DNA of 64,000 bases from assembly GCA_018524725.1 (NCBI GenBank), contig JAEUWP010000180.1, positions 372,001 to 436,000 on the forward strand, given 5' to 3'. This DNA is from Podaxis mareebaensis. Its lineage: Eukaryota; Basidiomycota; Agaricomycetes; Agaricales; Agaricaceae. Positions 22,951-32,756 of this stretch are shown here, piece after piece (within the stretch, counting starts at the first letter, position 1; each line of letters opens with the position of its first letter). Made by a program: the position numbers and the translations under genes. The notes under the pieces are model-generated. The model saw nothing but the letters and a program-made list of their open reading frames with translations. It had not been told where the DNA came from and ran no database searches.

Positions 22951-23620
22951 ATGTCCTCTTTGCGTCTCCTCTCCTCCGCCGCGCGCCGGGCAACAACCAG
23001 CTTTGCGCTCGCAAGGCGTGGTTATGCTGAGGTTAGCGACAAACTCAAACTTTCGCTGGCTCTCCCCCACAAGGTACGAATTCGACTCTTTCGTGAAAAG
23101 TACGGTGTTATTAACATGGTTCTGTATTTTCTAGGCCATCTACAGCTCTCAAGATGTTGTCCAGGTGAACATTCCTGCGGAGTCTGGTGACATGGGTATT
23201 TTGTCAAATCACGTTCCGTCAATTGAGCCTTTGCGCCCTGGTGTTGTCGAGGTTATTGAGAATTCGGGCTCCCAGAAGTTCTTTGGTGCGCAACGGTGTA
23301 TTTTGGACCCGAGAAGTGTGGCTCTGATAGATGGATCTACTTTTGCAGTTTCTGGTGGATTCGCGACCGTTCACCCCAACAACCGGCTCACCATTAACGT
23401 CGTCGAGGCTGCCCCTCTCGAGGATTTCTCTATTGAGGTAGGTTGTACCAGGATACTCCCTGACAACAGCCGCTCAAGCTCTACCATTTTGCAGGCTATC
23501 CGCGCGAACCTTACGGAGGCCAACAAGGTTGCTTCTGGCAACGGCTCAGAAGCTGACAAGATGGAGGCACGGATTGAGGCTGAGGTGTACGAGGCTCTAC
23601 AGCACGCTCTCGCAAAATAA
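22951..23620 (+). CDS. ATP16: Mitochondrial ATP synthase delta subunit
   Basis: Four exons (22951-23073, 23135-23285, 23349-23437 and 23495-23620) give 162 residues. The first 25 or so form a mitochondrial presequence rich in Arg, Ser and Ala. The mature part has VNIPAESGDMGIL, the loop PGVVEV and VSGGFATVHPNN, all typical of the F1 delta (bacterial epsilon) subunit of the central stalk. The C-terminal helices end EVYEALQHALAK. Intron 23286-23348 is exactly 63 nt, in frame and stop-free; retaining it would insert 21 residues inside the beta-sandwich, so it is called an intron from the family alignment. Confidence 0.93.
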
Positions 23621-23893
23621 TCGCTGTCGTTTACTATTAGAGTATTATTGAGATTTTCATATTTTTCCTGCACGTTGCAATGCTAGAGGATTTGGGAGGA
23701 ACCAGAGGAAGAGGGGTTGAAAGGTTTGGAAGCCCGGAATGGCAATTCCACGTCCAATAATTGCATGTCCGATCAGACTGCTTAAGCGCTCAGCCTAGCT
23801 AAGAATGTCACAGGTGTTCCCAGCTTATTCCTTCAATTATTCTTCATCCTGCTGCCCTGCTAGTCGAGGTTGCGCTATTGCACTCTGTTTCCG

Positions 23894-26800
23894 ATGGTTT
23901 CATCGTTTCTATCACGTATAAAGCAGCTTGAAACTTGGGATGACCCGGCGTTGGTGACTCAGGCGCCGTTTCGAGATATATTCACGCAGTGGAAGGTTCA
24001 CTTCCAGGGGGGTAGTTCTACTCGGGGGGAGAGGACGAGCTTGGAAAACCGATTGCTTGAAGATCTTGCCTCTGCCGGGCTTCAGGTAAATCTCCCGATA
24101 GATGTGTCGTTTCCGTTACTCAACTTTGGGAACAGTCCAAACTCCAGCCTTGGGTGGACCTCGCCTTTAATTCCTATCCAGGATACAAGAAGGAACATAG
24201 GGTCCTTGTTGACGACGACATTATGCGACTCTTTGTGGACATCCAATGGCTACTCTTCAAGAAGGAAGATCCAACCCTTTTACTAACTCAAGAGTGTCAT
24301 AAAAGAAGGATTCCATATTTCCCGCGCGCCAAGGTACCAGCAGTGTTTCCTCCAAAGCCATCGATAGGGGGTGCCGAGAAAAGGAAGGTACAAGTGGACC
24401 CACGCAGGGAACTTCCCAAGAGGCCCAAGCCTGACCCTTTGGCGATTCCGTCGAGTGTATCTGCGCAGGTCCAACGACCGGCCACTGCAAAATCTAAGCC
24501 CCCTCGCGTTTTCGTGAAGGGTGCCGCCGAAAAACGCTTAGTATTTGCGCGTACACGAATTTCATACCCAAGGAATTCCAGCTTGGTTACGAATTCTGGT
24601 GTGGTGGAGGTACCTCTGAAGCCCAAGAGGCAGCAAACTGGTCCTCCGGCAGAAACCAAGGCGAAGAGGAGTCGGACAGAGTCCCGACGGTTGTGTAGCG
24701 CTGCCCTCTGTGCTATCCAACGCGAGAAAAAAAGAACTCAGATCAAAAAGAAGTTGAAACGGCTTAGGAAACTAGCTGAATCATCGAAGCCGGTGAAAGA
24801 GGAGCCCGCTTTGATACCAGCTAAGTCCGTCCAAGACAGGATACTTGGAGTTGCTGAGAGCAGCCAAGCAACACACATGTCCGGAGATGATCGCGCTCTG
24901 GAGGCAGACATCCAGTCTCGGACCATATCTTCCGGTCTCGACGTCCCTAGCATCCCAGCCCACCCCCCTCCTGCGCGTCCGAGCCCACCTCATGCTTCTA
25001 CCACTGAACCTGTCACCTCACTTGTCGTCCAGGCTCAGAACCAAGAGGAAATGAAACCACTTCCAACACCACCAGTTTCTCCCGGCTGCTCTCACCCAGA
25101 ATTTGCATCTAACTGGCTGCAAGATACCATTGAGGTCTCGGAAACCCCTGACTCTCAGGTTGATCAGTCTGAGCAGCTACTGACGGTGAAAACCGAAGCC
25201 AGTCAAACGACTGTCCCAGCCACCAACTGTCCGCCCGTTGAGAAGCCTCCTCTACCAGGGTATCCTCCGATATGGGCACAGGTAAGTTCCAAGCATGTAT
25301 ATCAATAGCGAGTAGTGTGTAACCTAATCATTCTGTTGCTCAGTCTCGGCAGGAAGTTTGTGAATCCTTCGACTGGTTCAGAAGTTATCAGGGCGGGGTG
25401 TATCATGCGCGTAATGTGGCCAGAGGGTATCTTTTGAGCTCTTTCTCCGCAAGGTAAGGTCGACTGGGCTTCGCCCCAATAAATCTGTGGACTGACGAAA
25501 CATAAGGCGCGATGTTTTCTGTCACGGAGGGAAGCTGATCATCTCACATGGGTGCGTATCATTCTGTTCCTTCCTGTCGCTGATAATTAGAGCTATAGAT
25601 CAGAGGCGGAAAGGCCCAGAGCATCCATACACACCGTGGACAGAACGTTACTCAGGAAGCTGACGATCAACTGGCTCAAGATAAATCTGTCCGCGCTTTA
25701 CTCTCTAATTATCGGTCGCGCCGTCCTATCGTCCTCTTAATTGATGATAAATACGCATTGTTTCCCTACGACCTTGGTGTCAAGGATATCACCTATGCTG
25801 TTCTCGGATTTTATACCATTGTCCATGCCTGGGGTGAGTACATGGTTTCCCATCTGATGCAGCGAGTTTGACAAGGCTTTGAAAGCGGAATACCAGCCTG
25901 CTGGAAACGAACGAGGTCGCGTTGTCCGATACAAGTTTGCGTTTCAGTGGTGCGAAAGTCAAGTAACTCCTTTGGTTATCTCTTCACTCTGCCTGAAGCT
26001 CATACACTCCTGACTAGGGAGAGCCGTGGTGGTTGAGGCTTGGTGTCTCTGGTATGCGCCATATTCACTGTCTCTCTTTGTTATCGATGTCCTGTCCATA
26101 CAGACACACCAGATCGCCGAGAAGAAAGCAGTGAGGCTGCAGACACGCCTCCGGATGAACTCGAATGTGTTGAAGAGAGGTATTCATGACTCTTCCCTTC
26201 TGACTACACACACAAACCTCGTGAATAGTCTTGCACCTTTCGAACACATTGAACAAATTTCTACTCGTTGTTGCATATGCCACGAAGGGTCACCTCAGGT
26301 GTACGAGAATGCATGGAGCTGCCTGAATCCTGATTGCCCCCGCTTCTGGCAAGATGTTAACAGCCAACCACTAGGCGACGACCTTCAGTACAATTCCCAA
26401 TTCCTTCAGTTGGCACCTGCGAATACTTTGGCTGTGCCAGCTGAAAATCTGCAACCCGCCTCACCTCTTTTAACCTCTTATGGACTCACCACTGATTATG
26501 CGTATACAAGAGGGTGGCATTGCAAAAACTGTGGTCGATTATCTTGCAGGTGAGCCAAGCTATACATTGTCGTAGGTCGGGGACTAATTCTTTCAGGTTC
26601 AAGTGGGAACATTGGGAATGTATGCATTGCAAGGTATCGTACTTACAGTTTTTTCTTGTCATCATAGCCTTATTATTGTGTAGGCGGTGTTGAACGTCGA
26701 AGCAAGGATACACCGAGCAACGGAGTTCCTATTCCTCACGCCACCTGTATCATTCAAAGAAGTTTTCATCGCGAAGGACTCTGGTACGCAGACCCTGTCT

Positions 26801-28011
26801 TCCATGAACTCCGAGCTTGACGGTTCACAGACATAGAAAAGCTTGTGTTGAAAGTCTTCCCCATCAGGCCTTATGATGGTAGTTTCGGTCAACTTCACAC
26901 GTACCGACTCCCAGAAGGACGGTGAGCGCAAGCAATCATCTGGCTGGCCATTATTGATAATGTGCTAGTGGCTTCATTCACCACATCAAAGCTGGAAATC
27001 CGCTGTGGAACTGGGAAGCTGATGAAATCTTTCAAGAGTACCAGGCGCAAGCTTCAACAGGAGCACTGCCATTCCGGAGATGGCCGATGAGAGCTGTAAG
27101 CATTCTCAATCCCTGACCGAAGACCCTGTCTAATTAGCCTTTCAGCACAAATGTGAATGTTGACCAATTCGTTGTTTTACATCTTGTTCTAATCTCCGAG
27201 GAAAAGGCCGCGGTGCTCTCTTGACAAATTACTTTTCGCAAAATGGTTTGTGACCTTCCGTCTTGATTCGTTCCCAATGATCCTATTTCTTTTGAGCAGC
27301 AGGCGTGCCTTACCAGGTACGGATTTACCGGTTGTCAGAGTCTATTCACTGGATCCTTTTTAGTACGTGGGCGGAACAGAGAATACACTCCCCTTCGACA
27401 AGGTCTCAAGTGCCGTTGTGAGAGCTCGTGACCTTATACAGACTCGTGTCAAACAAGCACTCGATCGAGACGAGACCTTTAATGAAGTGCTAAGGTGATA
27501 TGCATTCTCAGCTGGTTTTTCTGCCACTGACATTCTTATCCTTAGTGCTGCCTATATGGAACGGCAAAGGATGGCTGTACGCGCAATTTACTTCCCAAGC
27601 TCCATATATTAATCTCATAACCATAGTTCCATACGGACGATGAAGTAGGCCTGGGACCCTTGGTTGCTGGGTTGTCCCTAGGCTCCCCGGCTTTGATGCA
27701 TTTCCGTCTACTGGCGAAGCATGCACCTGAAGGAGTACCACGAAGTATTGCCATCTCGTTTGTTCTTCGTCATGTGAGTGACTTAATCGTAAAAAATATT
27801 TTCGGATCCTCTCAGCCATTGACAGGGTGACGTTCTCGCAATGGATGGGGCAGGTGTACAGCAGTATTACGAGTAAGTCCTCCTTCATAGCGAGCGATTA
27901 TCAAAGTTGAACCCCTCGATTAGACATACCGTTGTCCCGACTAATTTCCGTATCGCCGCGACCGCACGCCACATTAGTGCCATCCACCCAAAACGTGAAA
28001 AAACCGATTAA
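23894..28011 (+). CDS. Large AlkB-type 2-oxoglutarate/Fe(II) dioxygenase with zinc-binding region
   Basis: About a dozen exons, joined where frames and splice sites agree. The first third is basic and disordered. A conserved fungal segment follows: SFDWFRSYQGGVYHARN, then KLIISHGGGKAQ and a FPYDLGV block. A Cys-rich region around 26270-26630 has C-C-x2-C and C-x4-C spacings and a WHCKNCGR motif, suggesting zinc binding. The C-terminal catalytic core has the iron-binding His-x-Asp in FHTDDEVG, the distal His in QQYYEHTVVP and the oxoglutarate-binding Arg pattern RIAATAR. AlkB enzymes remove methyl groups from DNA or RNA bases oxidatively. The substrate of this long fungal architecture is not known to me. 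The N-terminal ATG (23894) is the first in frame; an upstream exon is possible. Confidence 0.8.
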
Positions 28012-29478
28012 ACCCATGCGTCTATCTCGCCATCCTCTTGTGTACAATTATCTTGCTGCTTTTCACCTGTGTATGTAGAGTTCTTGTCCTTAACATGAGT
28101 CAGGCAACGGGGGAGCTTGCTGGTATGTGCTTGGCGCAAACATTGGAGGGTGCTGGAGAAGAGGGAACAAGTACGCTGAGCAGTGATCACACCCAAGGAT
28201 GCAGACTTTGGAGAGCTTGTCAACAGATGCGACATCGGTTGACCTTCACCAATCCTGATGTCCCTGATTTGCACGGAACGCGTGCAGGTTTGTGATCTTT
28301 GGTTTCCACAACTCGCTTCTCGGATCCCAGGTGACCAAGATCCCGCGTGAAAGCCGTGGCATATCGTGCAAGTCTCTCCCCTGACTGGTCCACGTGCACG
28401 ATGAAACGCCTTATTCTCCGATTCTCCAAACATCTACAGAGACGGACCCAGTCCGAAGGTTGATGGCCATGGCATCCTGTGTCGCTTCAAGAAATTGAGA
28501 CTACCAGGTTACTTTATGTTATGCTGGGCTGTGATGGATCATGCGAGAAGATGTCCTATTTTTGTCACTTGCGCCCCAGGAAGTTGGCTTATGCCCATAC
28601 ATCGGGTGGAAATGTGAAGACGGAAGTATGGTTCATGTGAGAGGTAACCCACTCATTGTAGTGAGAATCCATGCTGATCACCCACGCAAGCCGGTCTGGA
28701 GTGCTGGAGTACCTGATCAATTCCCAAAACTGAGCTCATGGAGATACTGAACACTATCTCCCTGCTGCTGGACTTGCAAGATACGCTGCCCTCTCTGAGG
28801 TGACCCTATCAACTAGATCTTGAGTTGCACCTTTTCCTCGTATGTCTTGCTATTACTGATCAAAGCACGCTAATCCATGCTGCTCTGTTCCCCAGGCTCC
28901 TCATGGCAAACTCTTTCCCTGGTCGCACCGTAAAGCCATCTTGAATGTCTTCGGCTCGCGGGTCTCCTCCTGCTGGAGCAGCGGCTCTAGTTCTTTTTTT
29001 CTCTGGCTCGGTATCCGCAGGGGAACGCACTACCCAAGTTTAACCTCGAGGATACGGACGCCACCGTCCACTCGAGTCACCCATTGTGCATCGATCAACC
29101 TTCGAGTCTCGATGACACCAACACACAGATTCCACTTTGCAGGGTATATAGGCGGCTCTTCATTTGTGCGAGAAATGCCGGAGAGGCCCCGGAAAGCTGC
29201 TCTTCTTATGGCCGTTGATAGAAACTTGGAATTTTGTTATTCAGTGGTGGAAGAGAAGAGCCTTTGAACAGATATTTCAGCCCCTTTGGATCGGTTGTCT
29301 GTACACCGACATCCTTCTTGATCAGTTTGCTAACGCAAGAAGAATCCAGAGCTGGCAATGGAAAAAGCAGGACCAAGGATAATTACATTCTCGCAGCGCT
29401 CCAAAATGAGCGAGTAGTAATCATTCTGAATTCAGATTCATGGGATGATACCCGCCAGAACATAAGAAAAAAACATGC
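28012..29478. other. Gene-poor region downstream of the AlkB-like gene
   Basis: About 1.5 kb. Short open frames occur on both strands but none gives a recognisable product, and I could not chain them through canonical introns. Traces of former coding sequence cannot be excluded. Confidence 0.4.
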
Positions 29479-29482
29479 AAAA
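29479..29482 (-). terminator. Pol III terminator of tRNA-Met
   Basis: A run of four T on the tRNA strand nine nucleotides past the tRNA 3' end. A longer run of seven T (29467-29473) follows as a back-up. Confidence 0.6.
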
Positions 29483-29490
29483 GAATCTAC

Positions 29491-29595
29491 TGCTCCCTAC
29501 CAGGGTCGAACTGGTGATCTCCGGATTAGATGATCGAATAGATCACTCATAACTGCTTATGAGACCGGCGCTCTAACCAACTGAGCCAAGGAAGC
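29491..29595 (-). tRNA. tRNA-Met (CAU, elongator) with a 31-nt intron
   Basis: The minus strand folds as a full cloverleaf. The acceptor stem GCTTCCT pairs with AGGGAGC (one G-U pair), the D stem is GCTC/GAGC, the anticodon stem is CCGGT/TCCGG with the T-T mismatch also seen in eukaryotic tRNA-Met, and the T arm is ACCAG TTCGACC CTGGT. The anticodon loop is CTCATAA, with the anticodon CAT at 29561-29559. The intron is placed at 29527-29557, after position 37, the standard eukaryotic site. The mature length is 74. The intron contains TTATGAG, an exact complement of the whole anticodon loop. In the nuclear genome CAU means methionine; an initiator tRNA would normally have an AUCG-type T loop start, and this one has TTCG, so elongator is called. 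Confidence 0.9.
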
Positions 29596-30777
29596 TCTTG
29601 GAAGAGGCTTGCCTGTTATTATATTCATATAATTTTGCGTAAAAGACAGACAATCTTGCCATGCATGTGCTGCCTCCTACTCCATCAAATCAAGTGCATT
29701 GTGGCACAGCCACATGGTTTCCCCAGCTGGCATAATGTATATCAAGCCCAGTCGCATGATCATACAGGGCTTTAGATATGCCTTTTCACAGATGATTCAT
29801 CGTGGAGACCCAATCTATTTGTCCTCCGCAAGTGAGGTAGTCGTCGTTCAGTCCTCTCGCCAGCAACCGCAGCAGCGACATTAGAGAAGTTGGAGGCCGA
29901 AAACGAGAGACAACAGCTGCGGAATGGTCGAAGATGCTGGTCTATCTACGGCTCGCTTAGTTGCAGTTCAGTCGGTAGTAGCAAAGTGGATCTTTGATTG
30001 CCTGGAGGTCTCTATGTCGTCTGGCCGACGGTGTCCCTCGCGGTTATGTTCTGAAGAACGCTTGGACGAGGGACATTTGCAATGATTGCGGGAAGCTCCT
30101 GACAACGTGCATAAATGCCGCAGCACGGGTGGTAGAAGTTACCTCAGCACCGAACAAGGAGTGCGGAGTGTACGTTGTTAATTAGGACAGGAGTGGTATG
30201 ATGGAGGTTGCTCTGAGATCCTAGGAAGTTGTTATCTTTTGTAGGCATGGTGCGGGTGGATGGAGTGAAGGCTTTTTTGGAAACAAGGACGAGCGCATGT
30301 GCTTAATAGTGATGATGTCACTAATCGGGAATAACGACGCATCCGGGCAATCTGTATTGATTCAGGCAGTATCCAGGGCTCCAGTGGTGGGCGCTGAAGT
30401 ACTGAAATTTACGATGGCCGATAGCTAGCAAACAAGGTGAGATAAATGACGGGATCAGTAGGCATTAGTCGTTGGTAGATTCCCATCTGCGGCTGAAGCC
30501 AGTCCGTTCGGCATTCTGATTGAATCATCCCTAGATTTACAGTTTCATTTAAACTCGCAAGCAGCGTACCTCATTTCCATGTACAGGTTTGCGGTCCCAA
30601 ACGGAGATGGTATCGCTTTCCAGTGTGTCGCTATTCGCTACTGACAGGCGCCTGATAGGAGATCGATAGATCTTGGAAATGCATTTGTCCTCGTATTGCG
30701 AGCGTCGTACTATATACGGGCTCAACAACATTTCGCGTTCATAAATGTGAGATCCCTGGATAGTGTTAACCTTTGTC
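29596..30777. other. Gene-poor region between tRNA-Met and the WW array
   Basis: About 1.2 kb with short frames only. A 76-codon minus-strand frame at 30549-30779 has no recognisable content. Nothing supported. Confidence 0.4.
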
Positions 30778-31660
30778 ATGGTATCACAACGCCATCCTCC
30801 AATTTTAGCTCCTCGAGACCTACCGTGCGGTTGGGCAGCGGATACGATCCACGATGGTGTAAGCTAATATGTCAGTCATATTGACAGAAAACCGACATGG
30901 ACACCACCAAGACCTCTAACGGAATCTATTCCTCACAGGAATTGCTTCTGTTTGCAAAGACCGTTGCTGGAAGGACGGAGAATGCGTATCACAAGAAACG
31001 GATACCGGTAATTCTTCAGGAAAGGCGAAGGGTTCTCGGTCTGGTTGGATCCGCGGGACGCACGAAACTCTAGCCTACTGTTAAAACCAGGGTCTTTACC
31101 CGGTGGATGGGAAATAAGACTCACTGACGCTGGACTTGTTTGTTTTGTCAACGCTGCCAGGGGTGTATCAACCCGGGACGATCTTGGAAAACATCCAACT
31201 CTTGCGGAATCCCGGGAGGTGTGTGGACCCGATCCGTAAGTCCCCTCCCAAATCACTGTCTTCAGGGAGCCAACGCGTAGCCCTTAGAGTCGTTATTTTC
31301 TCGTCGAACAACCTTGGGGCCGAGGCGACATCTAGCCTTCCCTCCTACTACACTCCAGGACCACCCTGTTGGAAGAGGTCAGCCATGAAGTTGTACAAAG
31401 AACGACACGACCTTTCTCTTCTCTGGGAAATCAACTTCGATAGAGAAGGGCGCAAATATTACTATGATCAGACAAATCAGACAACAAGCTGGATTCCTCC
31501 GGCTGAGCACACCAATCCAATGGCCGAAGCGAGGGTCAGAGAGGTCCGAAGACTGGGTCCTCTCCCGGACAGACGGGAACTGTGGTTGGATCCTGAGGAT
31601 AGGGTCTATTTCGTCGACCATAATACGAAGACCACCACATGGAATGGAACGATCCCCTGA
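30778..31660 (+). pseudogene. Decaying array of WW domains
   Basis: Up to six WW-like modules lie in tandem. The first three share one frame from ATG 30778: LPCGW...YVSHIDRKPTWTPP, then MRITRNGYR...FSVWLDP, then LPGGWEIRLTDAG...CFVN. Each of the first two is cut by an in-frame TAA (30865-30867 and 31009-31011), and the frame ends at 31237-31239. The next modules are shifted by one base: a poor copy near 31270-31340, then two good copies, LLWEINFDREGRKYYYDQ...TSWIPP and RRELWLDPEDRVYFVDHNTKTTTW. That frame stops at 31658-31660. WW domains bind proline-rich peptides. The intervals that would have to be introns (12-30 nt) are too short for this genome, so decay is the simpler reading. The two intact modules from ATG 31385 could still be expressed as a short protein. 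Confidence 0.6.
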
Positions 31661-32186
31661 TATCGAGCCAAGTATACCCGAATTCACCGAACCATCGGTC
31701 TTGAATGGAAAGCAAGAATCGCTCCGGTCAGACTGGTGGTCGGAAACCGCTGAGAGATGCGTGATGGGCATGAAAGAAAGGCTTTGGAGATTAACCGCTG
31801 GTGTTGTACCGCGGGATGAAACAATGACGTTCGATTCCGGTGCCAACCCATCATCATTACCAAGCCTATTGGAGGAGGATTGTGCGGCGGAACAGATGGC
31901 GAAAAAATACGATGATTTGGCAGCAGAGGTGAAATGCGGTCGAGAGGCCTACGGAGTGATACTTCCAAAGGATAGTGAAGAAATACAGAAGTGGGTCCTG
32001 GCCGCGGTGGATGCGTACGTTTCGTCGATCCATGAATCTTTGTGCTTCGTGGGTCCTGATGGTGTTGTAATTGCAGTCGGGGGAATGGGAGAGAAGGCGA
32101 TGGCGATGACGAAGATGGCTGCAATGACGAAGAAGGCGGGGATTACGACCTGTGTTTCACCTCCCGTTCCGACGAGGAGACTCTAA
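31643..32186 (+). CDS. Open frame following the WW array, function unknown
   Basis: A frame of about 180 codons starting at an ATG that overlaps the end of the last WW module by a few bases in another frame. It encodes MERSPDIEPSIPEF and runs on with Trp, Leu and charged residues to end PPVPTRRL. It may be the C-terminal part of the ancestral WW protein, detached by a one-base shift at the TTTW motif. No domain recognised. Whether it is translated is unclear. Confidence 0.35.
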
Positions 32187-32756
32187 GTATCCCGGCTTTA
32201 GGTGCTCTTGATATTTGACGGTTGTTTGGAGCTTGGGTCAGTGGGAGACAGTTGGGATTCAGTTATTATAGTTGAAAGTCAGGTTCACGAAAGTTGATGC
32301 ATTTGCAAGGCGGCAATGATGAGAGGAAGAGCATCTTGGTGCATGTCACATGCAACTTTCTTTTTCAATGCCCGACTCGCTCTCGAGAGCTTATTTCTGT
32401 CGGGTTTCTGTGCACCTCTATGATTTGCATTCTTCTCCGAATTTATGGGCTATATCTGAGTCTATTTTATTGAAAATTTTGCGGGATGATTGCATGTACA
32501 AGCTACAGGATGAGCAGCAGTCCGGGCTGACCAAAGGGATAGTAATGCTGTACAAGATACAAGTACAAATGCGTGGATCAAAAGCGAGCGTTAGTCGTGT
32601 ATAAAAATGTAGGGTGCAGGTATTAAAACGAGATGCCAATAAGGAGACATCAACGAAGCGGGAAGGAAAATGGAGGGGGTATTAAACGAAGGAAATATCA
32701 GTACAAAGGTCCGTCATTTATGCGCGTCTTGAAATCATCATGGCGGCGAATCCCCA
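32187..32756. other. Convergent intergenic region
   Basis: Lies between the WW-associated frame and the PRM1 stop. No coding, RNA or repeat signal seen. Confidence 0.4.

Noticed and set aside
28038..28295. 85-codon plus-strand frame just after the AlkB-like gene
   Set aside because: No recognisable domain and no splice-compatible extension on either side.
30837..30893. A 29-nt intron (GTAAGC..ACAG) that would remove the first stop in the WW array
   Set aside because: It is shorter than any supported intron here (about 40 nt and up), and removing it destroys the WW match that continues through the stop in the same frame.
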